NCBI GenBank assembly: GCA_022783665.1
Contig: JALFZJ010000033.1
Location: 29,131 to 93,130 of the forward strand
DNA: 64,000 nt
Origin: Arcanobacterium sp.
GTDB taxonomy: Bacteria > Actinomycetota > Actinomycetes > Actinomycetales > Actinomycetaceae
Direction of reading: 5' to 3'
Part shown: positions 1 through 9,100 of the stretch, in pieces
Layout: every line of letters begins with the position of its first letter
How positions within the stretch are numbered: position 1 is the stretch's first letter
The notes under the pieces: model-generated
Seen by the model: the letters and a program-made list of their open reading frames with translations, nothing else
Databases searched by the model: none
What the model was told of the DNA's origin: nothing
Position numbers and translations under genes: made by a program

Positions 1-1205
1 TGCGCGGTGGCAACCTCGTGGTAGCTGAGGAAGGTATCCGAGAAGCCGTACGCCATGTGCTGCTTCCATTGTGGAATACGTATTATTTCTTTACGCTGTA
101 TGCGGGTGCGGCTCACAAGGGTGCAGGCTACCTTGCCCGCCCGATTGATCTTGAAGACGCCGATGCTCTTGCTGGTTTGGACGTGATGGATCGGTACCTC
201 CTCGGGCGTACGAAGAAGCTCGCTGATACCGTGCGTGACGATTTCGATAGCCTCGATATTCCAAGCGGCGCACTTGCTATCCGCGAATTCATGGATTTGC
301 TCACGAACTGGTATGTGCGCACATCACGCGATCGCTTCTGGAATGAAGACTCGCGGGCATTTGATACGCTCTACACGGTGCTCGAGATTCTTGCGCGCGT
401 CATTGCGCCTTTGGCTCCGATGGTTGCTGAAGAGATCTGGCGTGGCCTCACGGGTGGGCGATCTGTACACCTGACCGACTGGCCGGAGCTGCCTAGCGAA
501 CTTGCCTACGACGAACTCGTCTCTGTGATGGACGAAGTGCGCGACGTCGTCTCCAATGCACATGCTCTGCGCAAAGCCAATAAGCTACGTGTTCGCCTAC
601 CTCTCGCATCGCTGACGGTGGTGACGGATCAAAACCTTGCGCCATTCGCTGATCTTATTGCTTCTGAGGTGAATGTGAAGCAGGTAAGTGTGATATCGGC
701 AGAAGAATCTGGCCTAACGGTGTCACACGAACTCACGGTACTGCCTCGCGAGTTGGCTCCAGAGCAGCGCAAACTTACATCGAAACTGTTCAAAGCCGCG
801 AAGGCTGGAGAGTGGGAACCCACAGACGGCGGTGTGCTTATGCATATTGATCCTGAGGTGACACTCACGGAGAACCAATACCAGCTTGCAACGGTAGTGA
901 GCGCTGAGGAAGGATCCGTGGCGAGCGTGCTCAATTCGGGAGCATTCGTGGTGCTAGATACTGTGCTAACCCCCGAACTTGAGGCTGAGGGCTATGCACG
1001 CGACGTTGTGCGTGCAATCCAGGATCAGCGAAAAGCTGAGGATTTAAATATTACTGACCGTATTCACCTGACCTTGCGAGTGCCACCAGAGCATCTAGCA
1101 GATGTGGAAGCACATCGGGAGATGATTAAGGCAGAAACGCTTTCGCTGGAGGCGGATTTTGCGTCAGGATCTGATGGCATTGAGGTTGAAGTGCGAGTAC
1201 TGTAG
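1..1205 (+). CDS. ileS: Isoleucyl-tRNA synthetase, C-terminal part
   Basis: The frame is open from the first bases, so the gene begins before the window. About 400 C-terminal residues are present. The opening residues RGGNLVVAEEGI are the segment that follows the catalytic domain in class Ia IleS, and the rest is the anticodon-binding helical domain and C-terminal domain (for example LAPMVAEEIWRGL). The enzyme charges tRNA-Ile in the cytoplasm. The catalytic HIGH and KMSKS motifs lie outside the window. The stop TAG is followed 25 bases later by folC. The identification is firm; the 5' boundary cannot be seen. Confidence 0.95.
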   Translation, partial: RGGNLVVAEEGIREAVRHVLLPLWNTYYFFTLYAGAAHKGAGYLARPIDLEDADALAGLDVMDRYLLGRTKKLADTVRDDFDSLDIPSGALAIREFMDLLTNWYVRTSRDRFWNEDSRAFDTLYTVLEILARVIAPLAPMVAEEIWRGLTGGRSVHLTDWPELPSELAYDELVSVMDEVRDVVSNAHALRKANKLRVRLPLASLTVVTDQNLAPFADLIASEVNVKQVSVISAEESGLTVSHELTVLPRELAPEQRKLTSKLFKAAKAGEWEPTDGGVLMHIDPEVTLTENQYQLATVVSAEEGSVASVLNSGAFVVLDTVLTPELEAEGYARDVVRAIQDQRKAEDLNITDRIHLTLRVPPEHLADVEAHREMIKAETLSLEADFASGSDGIEVEVRVL

Positions 1206-1230
1206 TTGAGGTTATCGAGGAGGGTGCGCA

Positions 1231-2829
1231 GTGAGCAATAGTCGAAAAGAACACGAGCCAACACATCAGCCTAAATATCATAAGGGCGATAGTTTTGGGC
1301 TCAGCGGCACTTCAGATCCTGCGGAGGCGAACTTTGATTCCGTGGATCCACGTGAAGCTGACGACGAAGCTCTCAAGGCGCTCCTCTCCTCGGGCTTGAT
1401 CGTAGGCCCCGACCCCACAATCCTCGACGATATTCGTGAGGAGGAAGACCCTGCACAAGTACTTGCCAACCAAGTAGCTCTTGATGCTGAGGTGGAAAAG
1501 ATCTACACAAAGATCGTTGCACGCGCTCCAGAGCACAAGGTGCAGCCCTCGTTGGATCGAGTACGCCAATGCCTCGATCTGCTTGGCAATCCCCAAAACG
1601 CATTTCGTGCCGTGCACATCACTGGCACGAACGGCAAAACCTCCACTGCCCGCATAGTGGAGGCGCTCCTTCGTGAGCGTGGTTTGCGCACGGGGCGGTT
1701 CACCTCCCCGCACCTTAACTCTGTGCGCGAGCGCATCACCATAGACGGGGTTGCTATCTCCCAGGCGGACTTCGTGGAGACTTATGAAGAGCTCGAGCCC
1801 GTTATTGAGTTCGTAGATGAGCGCTCGCTGGCTGAGGGTGGGCCTCGCATGAGTTTCTTTGAAGTATTTACCGTGATGGCATATTCTGCCTTCGCTATGG
1901 CGCCCATTGACGTGGCTGTGATTGAAGTGGGCATGGGCGGGGAGTGGGATGCCACGAACGTGATTGATGCGGATGTGGCGATGTTGATGCCGGTTGCGGT
2001 AGACCATGAGCGATGGCTAGGTTCCACTCCGGCGGAAATTGCGCGCGAAAAGCTCGGCATTGTGAAGCGAGATAGCGTGCTCGTCTGCGCCCCGCAGCTT
2101 CCCGAGGTGATGGAGCTCGTCAATGAGCGAGTCGAGAAGCAGCGTGCTAGCCTCTTGCTGGAGGGGCGAGATTACGGGGTACTCAGCCACGAACCAGCAG
2201 TAGGCGGGCAGATGATTAGTGCGCGAACGCCGTCTGCTGTATACGAAGATGTGCCACTTGCGATGATGGGGGAGTATCAGGCTCATAACGCAGCGGCGGC
2301 GCTTACTGCGGCTGAGGCGATATTTTCAGGAGGGGCGATTCCCGCTGAAGTAGTTGAACATGCATTGATGGGCACTACCTCCCCTGGCCGTATGGAGATC
2401 ATCAAAGGATCGCCAGTTGTGATTGTAGATGCTGCACATAATCCCGCTGGAGCAATTGCCACTGTAGATGCACTGGAAGAATACTTCTCTGGCCCGCGTG
2501 TGGCGGTGTATTCGGCGATGGCAGATAAGGATATTGACGGTGTGCTCGGTGTGCTCGAACCTGCTTTCGCGGCGATTGTGGTGACCCAGATGCCTACGGA
2601 TCGGGCCGCTGATATCGATGATCTGTATGAGATGGCACGCGAAGTGTTTGGTGAGGATCGCGCCTACGAGGAAAGCGACCTGGCCGAGGCCATTACTCAC
2701 GCTGCTGATCTTGCCGAAACTGTAGATCCTGAGGCGGTTGCTCCGGCGCAAGTTGTGGTATTAGGTTCCATACAGCTTGCTGCCGAAGCGCGGGCACTGC
2801 TTGGGGCAAAACGGCCAGACGGCGTATAG
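1231..2829 (+). CDS. folC: Folylpolyglutamate synthase / dihydrofolate synthase
   Basis: Mur-ligase-family enzyme that adds glutamate to (dihydro)pteroate or folate in the cytoplasm. The P-loop GTNGKTS lies at residues 132-138, followed by the FolC signature around FTSPHL and the metal-site region with FFEVFTVMA. The GTG start has a purine-rich GAGGAGG upstream (about 1218). At 532 residues it is roughly 90-100 longer than usual FolC; the excess is an N-terminal, acidic, probably disordered extension (residues 1-85, rich in D, E, S). An internal later start is possible, but the extension is in frame and near the Shine-Dalgarno. It probably forms a short operon with ileS. Confidence 0.93.
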   Translation: MSNSRKEHEPTHQPKYHKGDSFGLSGTSDPAEANFDSVDPREADDEALKALLSSGLIVGPDPTILDDIREEEDPAQVLANQVALDAEVEKIYTKIVARAPEHKVQPSLDRVRQCLDLLGNPQNAFRAVHITGTNGKTSTARIVEALLRERGLRTGRFTSPHLNSVRERITIDGVAISQADFVETYEELEPVIEFVDERSLAEGGPRMSFFEVFTVMAYSAFAMAPIDVAVIEVGMGGEWDATNVIDADVAMLMPVAVDHERWLGSTPAEIAREKLGIVKRDSVLVCAPQLPEVMELVNERVEKQRASLLLEGRDYGVLSHEPAVGGQMISARTPSAVYEDVPLAMMGEYQAHNAAAALTAAEAIFSGGAIPAEVVEHALMGTTSPGRMEIIKGSPVVIVDAAHNPAGAIATVDALEEYFSGPRVAVYSAMADKDIDGVLGVLEPAFAAIVVTQMPTDRAADIDDLYEMAREVFGEDRAYEESDLAEAITHAADLAETVDPEAVAPAQVVVLGSIQLAAEARALLGAKRPDGV

Positions 2830-2898
2830 AGCAAACACGATACGTGAAGTCGTTCCTAGAGTGAAGAGCGTATGGCTCGATTGACGTGCGATGGCGCT

Positions 2899-2943
2899 GT
2901 GTTGCGTACAATTGGCGCGTGACGGGGCAGTGTTGTGTACAAT
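2899..2943 (+). repeat. Two direct repeats carrying TACAAT, upstream of ndk
   Basis: The 14-mer GTGTTGyGTACAAT occurs at 2899-2912 and 2930-2943, 31 bp apart with one mismatch. Each ends in TACAAT, a plausible -10 hexamer, and contains the near-palindrome TTGyGTACAA. They lie in the 249-bp folC-ndk gap, which otherwise shows only the ndk ribosome-binding site GGAGGT near 3065. They could be duplicated promoters or paired operator sites; the sequence alone does not decide. Confidence 0.4.
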
Positions 2944-3078
2944 AGAGCCCACTTATTGCGAGTGTATTGGCTCTCTGTGAACTCATAGTGCGCGACTCTC
3001 TGATTTAGAGACTCATCGTACGGGGCATAGCGGCGATACAAGCTCGCTTCCGGATCCGATCAGCGGAGGTAATAATAC

Positions 3079-3492
3079 ATGGCGGAGCAGACGCTCATTT
3101 TGATCAAACCAGACGGTGTTGAGCGTGGGCTCATCGGTGAAATCCTCAGCCGTATCGAGCGCAAGGGATACTCAATTGCCGCGCTGAAGGTAGTGCAGGC
3201 TACAGAAGATCAACTTGCGCGCCACTACAGAGAGCATGTGGATAAGCCCTTTTATCCAGGCGTGCGCGAATACATGATGCGCGGGCCGATCGTGGCAGCG
3301 CTAGTGGAGGGGGAGCGCGTCATTGAAGGGATTCGCTCATTGTGTGGCACCACTGATCCCACTACTGCGGCTCCGGGCACGATTCGTGGCGATTTGGCTC
3401 GCAGCTGGGACACCTCGACGATTATCAACCTCATTCACGCCTCTGATTCGCCTGAATCCGCTGAGTGGGAAAAGACAGTGTGGTTCGGGTAA
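3079..3492 (+). CDS. ndk: Nucleoside diphosphate kinase
   Basis: Transfers the gamma-phosphate between nucleoside di- and triphosphates through a phosphohistidine. The 137-residue length is standard. Visible family features are the N-terminal TLILIKPDGVERGLIGEI, the central RGPIVAALVEG and the catalytic-His motif INLIHASDSPESA near the C-terminus. The ATG is preceded by GGAGGTAATAAT. It stands alone between folC and a repeat-rich gap and probably has its own promoter (see the TACAAT repeats). Confidence 0.97.
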   Translation: MAEQTLILIKPDGVERGLIGEILSRIERKGYSIAALKVVQATEDQLARHYREHVDKPFYPGVREYMMRGPIVAALVEGERVIEGIRSLCGTTDPTTAAPGTIRGDLARSWDTSTIINLIHASDSPESAEWEKTVWFG

Positions 3493-3845
3493 TCTCCTCA
3501 TGCTGCGGGGATTACTGGTTGGTGGTCATTATTCGGTATGGAGATCGCGAGTTACTGGTGGTCACTAGGTAGTGGTGATCAGTAGGTAGTGGCGATCGCA
3601 CGTCTGGGTGCTGGTGGATTACTGGGTGCGGGTTACACGACTGAGGCGGAGTACTGGACGCGGAGCTCGGGAATCGGAAGTCTCGTGCAGGCGTATCCAG
3701 TGCCTTCACACTGATGTGGAAGAACAGCGCATGAAGTGGCGTGTTTTAGATATACTGGTGGTACTTTTGTCCTACACTACCGCGCTCCGGTTTCAGCGCG
3801 TCAACGATGACGCCGCCGAGCACGGGCATATCTAAAGGAGAAACG
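3493..3845. repeat. Gene-free gap with G-rich imperfect repeats
   Basis: A 353-bp non-coding stretch. A tandem 17-bp unit, TAGGTAGTGGTGATCAG at 3566-3582 and TAGGTAGTGGCGATCGC at 3583-3599, matches at 14 of 17 positions. Related pieces (TTACTGG followed by TGGTCA) occur near 3512 and 3552, and again loosely near 3618. Further right, TATACT at 3751 is a possible -10 for the following dehydrogenase, although its start lies 90 bp downstream. No credible gene is visible. Confidence 0.5.
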
Positions 3846-4655
3846 ATGACACGTACTATCGTCGTCACCGGCGCTGGCTCTGGTATTGGTAAGGCATCGG
3901 CTGAGATGCTACGCGCACAAGGCGAGAATGTGATTGGGGTTGATCTCAAAGGCGCAGACATTGAGGTTAATCTCACCGACGCGGATTCTATTGCTGCGAT
4001 GGTCAGCGCTATTTCGCAATCTCACGAGCATATTGACGGCATCGTCGCGAATGCAGGAACGCAGAGCAATTCGCCACTCGATCTGAAGGTGAACTTCTTC
4101 GGTGCGGTTGATACCATCGAGGCTCTACGCCCGCTGCTCGAAAAATCTGATGCGCCACGCGTTGCCATCACTGCCTCTGCAGCTTCCTTACAACCGACCG
4201 ACTATCATCTGGTGGAGCTGCTTCTTGACGGTAAGAAAGATGAAGCCTTGGTGTATGGTGAAACCCTCGTCAACGCTGGTCAGCGCTCTGGGTATGTGAA
4301 TTACTCTGCGTCGAAGCGCGCAATTGCAACATGGGTGCGTCGCGTTGCCCCAACGCAGGACTTCGCAGGAAAAGGCATCGCAATCAATGCTATTGGTCCG
4401 GGAGTTGTGCGTACAGCTATGACGAAACAGTTGTTGTCGAGTGAGCAGGGTACACAGATGGCACTTCAGGCGATGCCCGCACCATTAAATGGTGCTGCTG
4501 ACCCTGAAGCCATTGCGGCGGTCCTTGCCTTCCTCGTCTCAGAGCACAATGCCTCGATGACGGGGCAAGTGATCTATGTGGACGGCGGATTCGACGCAAC
4601 AGCCCAAGGGCGCGGTGCCGATATCTGGCATAGTCCGCGTCATATTGACGGCTAA
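3846..4655 (+). CDS. Short-chain dehydrogenase/reductase (3-alpha-HSD/carbonyl reductase-like)
   Basis: A 269-residue classical SDR. The dinucleotide-binding TGAGSGIG is at residues 7-14, an NAG motif (VANAG) follows, and the catalytic Tyr-x3-Lys is in YSASK; the C-terminal region includes VDGGFDA. The short sequence after beta-2 (GVDLKGADIEVNL) resembles the 3-alpha-hydroxysteroid dehydrogenase/carbonyl reductase subfamily, which reduces ketones with NAD(P)H. The start chosen is the ATG after AAAGGAG at 3834-3840; an in-frame upstream start at 3807 would bury that site. The natural substrate cannot be read from sequence. Confidence 0.85.
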   Translation: MTRTIVVTGAGSGIGKASAEMLRAQGENVIGVDLKGADIEVNLTDADSIAAMVSAISQSHEHIDGIVANAGTQSNSPLDLKVNFFGAVDTIEALRPLLEKSDAPRVAITASAASLQPTDYHLVELLLDGKKDEALVYGETLVNAGQRSGYVNYSASKRAIATWVRRVAPTQDFAGKGIAINAIGPGVVRTAMTKQLLSSEQGTQMALQAMPAPLNGAADPEAIAAVLAFLVSEHNASMTGQVIYVDGGFDATAQGRGADIWHSPRHIDG

Positions 4656-4671
4656 ACATATCGGCGGCTAA

Positions 4672-4702
4672 TGGTGCATCTGCAACGGAAACAGATGCAC
4701 CA
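4672..4702 (+). terminator. Hairpin after the SDR gene
   Basis: An 11-bp perfect stem, TGGTGCATCTG at 4672-4682 and CAGATGCACCA at 4692-4702, with a 9-nt loop, 16 bases after the SDR stop. There is no strong T-run behind it, so it may be a weak terminator or an mRNA end-protecting hairpin. Confidence 0.55.
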
Positions 4703-4710
4703 CTAACCGA

Positions 4711-5121
4711 TGGGCGGACTACGCTTTGCGTTCTGATGATGAGGACTTGTTCGACAAAATCACAGACATCACACACGGGCGCATGATTAATGCCGCATTC
4801 GATGCTGTTGGACTGCCGGTGACGACGCGCGCCGCCCTCGATTCTCTCGACGTCTACGGTAGAGCTGTGCTCGTAGGGTTGTCGCCGAAAGAAGTAAGTA
4901 TTGGGCCAGGACGCCCATTTGCGAAGGGGCGTTAAGAACTGCGCGGTCACCTTGGATACAAGACCGAAGACATTGGCACGTTGGTTGAGCTGCTGTCTTA
5001 TGGGCGTCTCGACCTCAGCGAGTCTATTTCGCGCGTGGTGTCCCTCGAAGATATCGAGGAGGGTATCGCCGCTCTCGAAAATCATGAGGGAGATCCGATT
5101 CGTATTCTCGTCAAACCGTAG
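4711..5121 (+). pseudogene. Remnant of a zinc-type alcohol dehydrogenase (MDR)
   Basis: One continuous frame encodes the C-terminal half of a medium-chain alcohol dehydrogenase. It enters mid-Rossmann fold (ADYALRSDDEDLFDKI), continues through AFDAVGLPVTTRAAL and VYGRAVLVGLSP, meets an in-frame TAA at 4933-4935, and resumes with ELRGHLGYKTEDIGTLVELL to the natural end DPIRILVKP and TAG at 5119-5121. In relatives the position of the stop is usually a Lys or similar residue before ELRG, so a single base change could explain it. The catalytic, zinc-binding N-terminal half and any start are absent. This is a decayed 5'-truncated gene, unlikely to make an enzyme. Confidence 0.75.
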
Positions 5122-5224
5122 AGTTTGTCATGAGCCGTTAGAGGTTTGCACCGTGCCTGAGAGGATTCGCTATAGCGGCGAGTTCTACAGTAGGGGAGAG
5201 ACCAGTAGGGAGGATTGTGTGCGG

Positions 5225-6073
5225 CTAAACCTGGCGTTCGAGTTCAGGTAAGGCAGTGGGCGAGCCGCTGATGAACCGAGGACCGGCTGTAAAGTGGATC
5301 TGTTGATAAAGCTGGCGAGCGACGTCGTTCCACGTCCACATTCCAAACGTCACATACGGCACTTGCGTCAATAGTGAATTCGTTGCTTGGACGATGAGCG
5401 TGCGCCCGAAGCCGTGTCTACGAAATGCTGGAAGCGTGCCAAATCCGCCCAAATGGGCTGAACCTGGGCGCTTCTCGATGCCGAGTACGCTGGCTATAGT
5501 CCCCGAGGAGCTGCGCAGGTAGGCCCAATCAAAATCATCAAAGTCATCAATTGCAGAAGTGATCGGATTGGATTGGGCAAGCACGGTTCGAAGCTCGGCA
5601 TATAGTGGTGCCACAGCCCCACGTTCGCTGAAGGGGAGCGAACGCGGGGAGCGCAGGTATTCCACCTTGTAAGCATTGCCGCCACGCGGCGTCCGTGCAG
5701 GTGCTTGAGGGTGATCCACAGCATCATATTCCAGTGGCTGTGATGTGTAGTAATAATCCCACTCAAGGCCCCAGTGTTCGCCAAAATGGTGGCGTTCACT
5801 ATCAGTAAGCGATTCGTAGACTTCTCGATTCATCATGACGCGTGCAGGAGTGCGCCACTGGTGAGGGAGGGCGGCTAGCGCAGAAGCAGCGGGTGCAGGT
5901 TCACCAAAGATCACGAGCCGGTAGCCAACCTCATGAGCGGTGTTTGTGGCAGGATGCCGAGGCGCTACGACGGCGACACACGCCTCGTCGTCTTCATGAA
6001 GATAGAGCGCCTCGTTGAGCAAACCGGCGTCATACCGCCAAAATGGATGGTTTTTTCCGAGCGTTTCCCCCAT
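5225..6073 (-). CDS. GNAT-family N-acetyltransferase-like protein
   Basis: A 282-residue protein. The C-terminal part carries a recognisable GNAT core: GGFGTLPAFRRHGFGRTLI (acetyl-CoA pyrophosphate loop of the R/Q-x-x-G-x-G/A type) followed by a helix, the GMWTWNDVARQLYQQIHF segment typical of the last GNAT strand and helix, and FTAGPRF. The N-terminal 140 residues are not recognised. The start chosen is the ATG at 6071-6073; the frame stays open further upstream but would run deep into smc. It is divergent from smc with only 37 bp between. Substrate unknown. Confidence 0.72.
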   Translation of the reverse strand: MGETLGKNHPFWRYDAGLLNEALYLHEDDEACVAVVAPRHPATNTAHEVGYRLVIFGEPAPAASALAALPHQWRTPARVMMNREVYESLTDSERHHFGEHWGLEWDYYYTSQPLEYDAVDHPQAPARTPRGGNAYKVEYLRSPRSLPFSERGAVAPLYAELRTVLAQSNPITSAIDDFDDFDWAYLRSSSGTIASVLGIEKRPGSAHLGGFGTLPAFRRHGFGRTLIVQATNSLLTQVPYVTFGMWTWNDVARQLYQQIHFTAGPRFISGSPTALPELERQV

Positions 6074-6097
6074 GCCTGCAATTGTATTCCAATGCCT

Positions 6098-6110
6098 TAA
6101 ACTAATACAT
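6098..6110 (+). promoter_or_regulatory. Possible -10 of a leaderless smc promoter
   Basis: TAAACT (6098-6103) sits 7 bases before the GTG start of smc, and no Shine-Dalgarno-like sequence lies between. This spacing matches leaderless transcripts, which are common in actinobacteria. No good -35 is seen (TTGTAT at 6082 is too close). Confidence 0.35.
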
Positions 6111-9100
6111 GTGTATTTGAAAAACCTCACGCTTCGCGGATTTAAGAGTTTCGCCACCTCCACCGCGATGAATTTTGAGCCGGGGATCAACTGTGTGGTG
6201 GGTCCTAACGGTTCGGGAAAATCGAATGTGGTAGATGCGCTCGCGTGGGTGATGGGGGAGCAGGGAGCGAAAACTCTGCGAGGCGGAGCGATGCAGGACG
6301 TCATTTTCGCCGGCACTGACGCGCGCCCACCGCTTGGGCGAGCCGAAGTGCGGCTTACTATCGACAATACCGACGGCAAGCTCCCAATCGAATACTCTGA
6401 AGTGACGATCTCTCGCACACTGTTCAGATCAGGTGGCTCCGAGTACGCCATCAACGGTACTGCCGCGCGTTTACTCGATATTCAAGAACTGCTTTCGGAT
6501 TCAGGTCTTGGGCGCGAGATGCACGTGATTATCGGCCAGGGAAGGCTCGATCAAGTACTCACTGCAACCCCTGAGGAACGCCGGGGTTTTGTCGAGGAGG
6601 CCGCCGGTGTACTGAAGCACCGCCGGCGTAAAGAAAAAGCGCTACGCAAACTCGAATCAATGCGCGGGAATCTTACTCGAATTGAAGATCTAGCAGCAGA
6701 ACTACGCCGTCAGCTCGGCCCACTCGCAAGGCAGGCAGCTACGGCTCGTCGAGCGCAGACGATCCAAGCAGACCTCTTCGATGCCAAGGCACGTCTGCTC
6801 GCAGACGATATTGCTCAGGCCCAGGCACGCCTTGAATCACAGCGCGTGGACGGCGTGGCGCTCGCCAAGCAGCGTGAGGCGCTTGCAGAGTCAATAGCAG
6901 CAGGGCGCGCTGATGTGGAGCGATATCAACGCCAAATTGACGCGGCGAACCCGGAGCTTGCGCGCCTTACCGAGCGATGGCAGCGTCTGAACTCACTCGC
7001 GGAGCGTTTCCGAAGTCTGGAACAGCTTGCGGGTGAACGCGTCAAGTCGCTCGAACAGCAAGGCCCAGATATCTTCCGCGGCGAATCACCGGAGCATATT
7101 CGCGAGCGTGCGGCTCAAGCGCGCGATACCGAAAATGATCTTCGCAAGCAGGCCGCCGCAGCAAGCGATGCACTCAATACGGCTGTTGCAGCTCGCGAAA
7201 GTGCTGAAAGCGAAGAGCGAGCTACAGAAAACGAGCTCACTCACGTCACGCGAGCGCTGTCAGATCATCGTGAAAACCATGCGCGCCTCGAAGGAGCTAT
7301 TTCTGCGGCGCGGTCGCGAGCCCAAGCGCTCGACGAAGAACGTGAGCACGTCGAAGCAGCCTTGAAGAACGCGCAGCGCCGGCTATCAGATGCCGCCTCG
7401 CAAATCACAGCATCTGAGCAAGAAGCTGTAGCACATTCCGACGCCGACGATCAGATCTCCGCGAGCCACGACAAGGCGGCGCAACATCTCTATGAAGCCA
7501 AAAACATGCTCGACCAAGCACGCGAGGCAAAGAGCGCGGCTCGCGCAGCAGAAGCCGAATGGCGAACTAAAGCCGATACTCTCGAAATGTCGTTACTCCC
7601 TGAAGATGCTACTGCCTGGGCGGTAAACAATCTCAGTGCAGCACATACTCTCGTTCGAGCAGCGGTGCGTATTGTGCCAGGTTGGGAATCTGCTATAGAG
7701 ACGGCGCTTGGGCAGGTGACTCAGGGCGTGGTCGTGGCAAGCGTGGCTGAGGCCGTAGATGCTTTACGTGGTGCTCGCGAAGCCGAGGCAGGCCATTTGG
7801 AAATACTGATCGCGCCGGCTCACAGCATAGATGGCGATAATGCTTCAGATGCTGATACGGCTTCGGGTGGGCATGCGGCTTCGAAGGATGAAACGCTCGT
7901 GGGAAGTCGGGCAGTAGATGATGATGCCGCGCACGGCAATGTCCGTGCCGCTGATGTCCGCGCCGCCGATGTGCTCAAGCGACTTCATCTTGACGAGAGT
8001 CGCGCCAGACGAGCGAACGACGTCGCTACAGGGGAAGGTGCCGTAGCACGCTCGTTGCGATCTATGCTAGCTGGCGTGATTGTGTGTGCAGATCTTGTGA
8101 CGGCGCGAGAAGTTGTGCATGCTGGTGGGGCAGTAGCGGTAACCGTGAATGGTGAAATGATTTGTGCCACCCATGCCAGCGGTGGGGAGCATAATAGTGG
8201 CGCATTGCTGGCGCGGGCATCTGTGTATGACGACGCCACACGAGAAGCGCAACACGCGCGTGAGGCCTACGAACGTGCGGCTCGAGCTGAGCAAGACGCC
8301 GAAGTGCAGGTGGGGCAGGCTCAAGAGGCATACGATGCCATTGCATCGGAACTTGCCGCACGTGATTCTAAACTTGCCGCAGTGCGTGCTCAACTGGGGA
8401 TACTTCGCCAGACGTTGCGATCTGCAGAGCAAGAAGTGGAGCGGTCACAATCGCGCCTCACAAAGATCGATGCGGAACGCGCCCAGCGCGAGACGGAAAT
8501 CGAACGGCTGGAATCTGAGCGACGCACTATCAACGATGCGCCTGAAGAGCTCCAGGCTCGTGGGAACGAGCTTAAAGCAGTGCGCGAAGTGCAACACAAG
8601 GCCACGGTGCAGGCGCGGCTTGAAGAAACAGAAGCACGCCTCGCACTGCGCACGCGTGAAGAACGGCTGCGAGCGGTGGTTGGTAAAGCAGAATCGTTGG
8701 AGAAGCAAGCAGGGGCAGTTGAGCAGCGTATTGCCCAAGAACGGCGGCTCGCTGAACGGCGCGCCCAGGCCGCGGGCGAAGCACGGCAGGTGGGTGAGTT
8801 CGCTGGAGCCGCTATGCGGAGCGCGCAACTGCTGGTGGATCGCACTTTTAGCGAACGTCAAGCCATGGAAGAAGCACGCGCCGGGCGCGATGCTGAGCTC
8901 GCGGCGGCGCGGAAGTATCTCGATGAGCGCCTCGCCGAACAACGAGAACTTGATGATCTGCATCATCGCCGCGAGCTTGCCCTTGCTGAAATCAGGCTGG
9001 GGTATGAGCAGCTAGCGAGTAAGGCGATTGACGACGTTGGGATGGAGCCAGCCACACTTGTGAACGAATACGGGCCACACCGCATGATTGATGTGCCCGA

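Noticed and set aside
3493..3660. Repeats after ndk as a CRISPR array
   Set aside because: Units are short, directly adjacent without spacers, and only two copies align well; no cas genes are near.
6074..6454. N-terminal extension of the minus-strand GNAT gene into smc
   Set aside because: The added sequence is antisense to the conserved SMC head and does not resemble a GNAT N-terminus; the ATG at 6073 is adequate.
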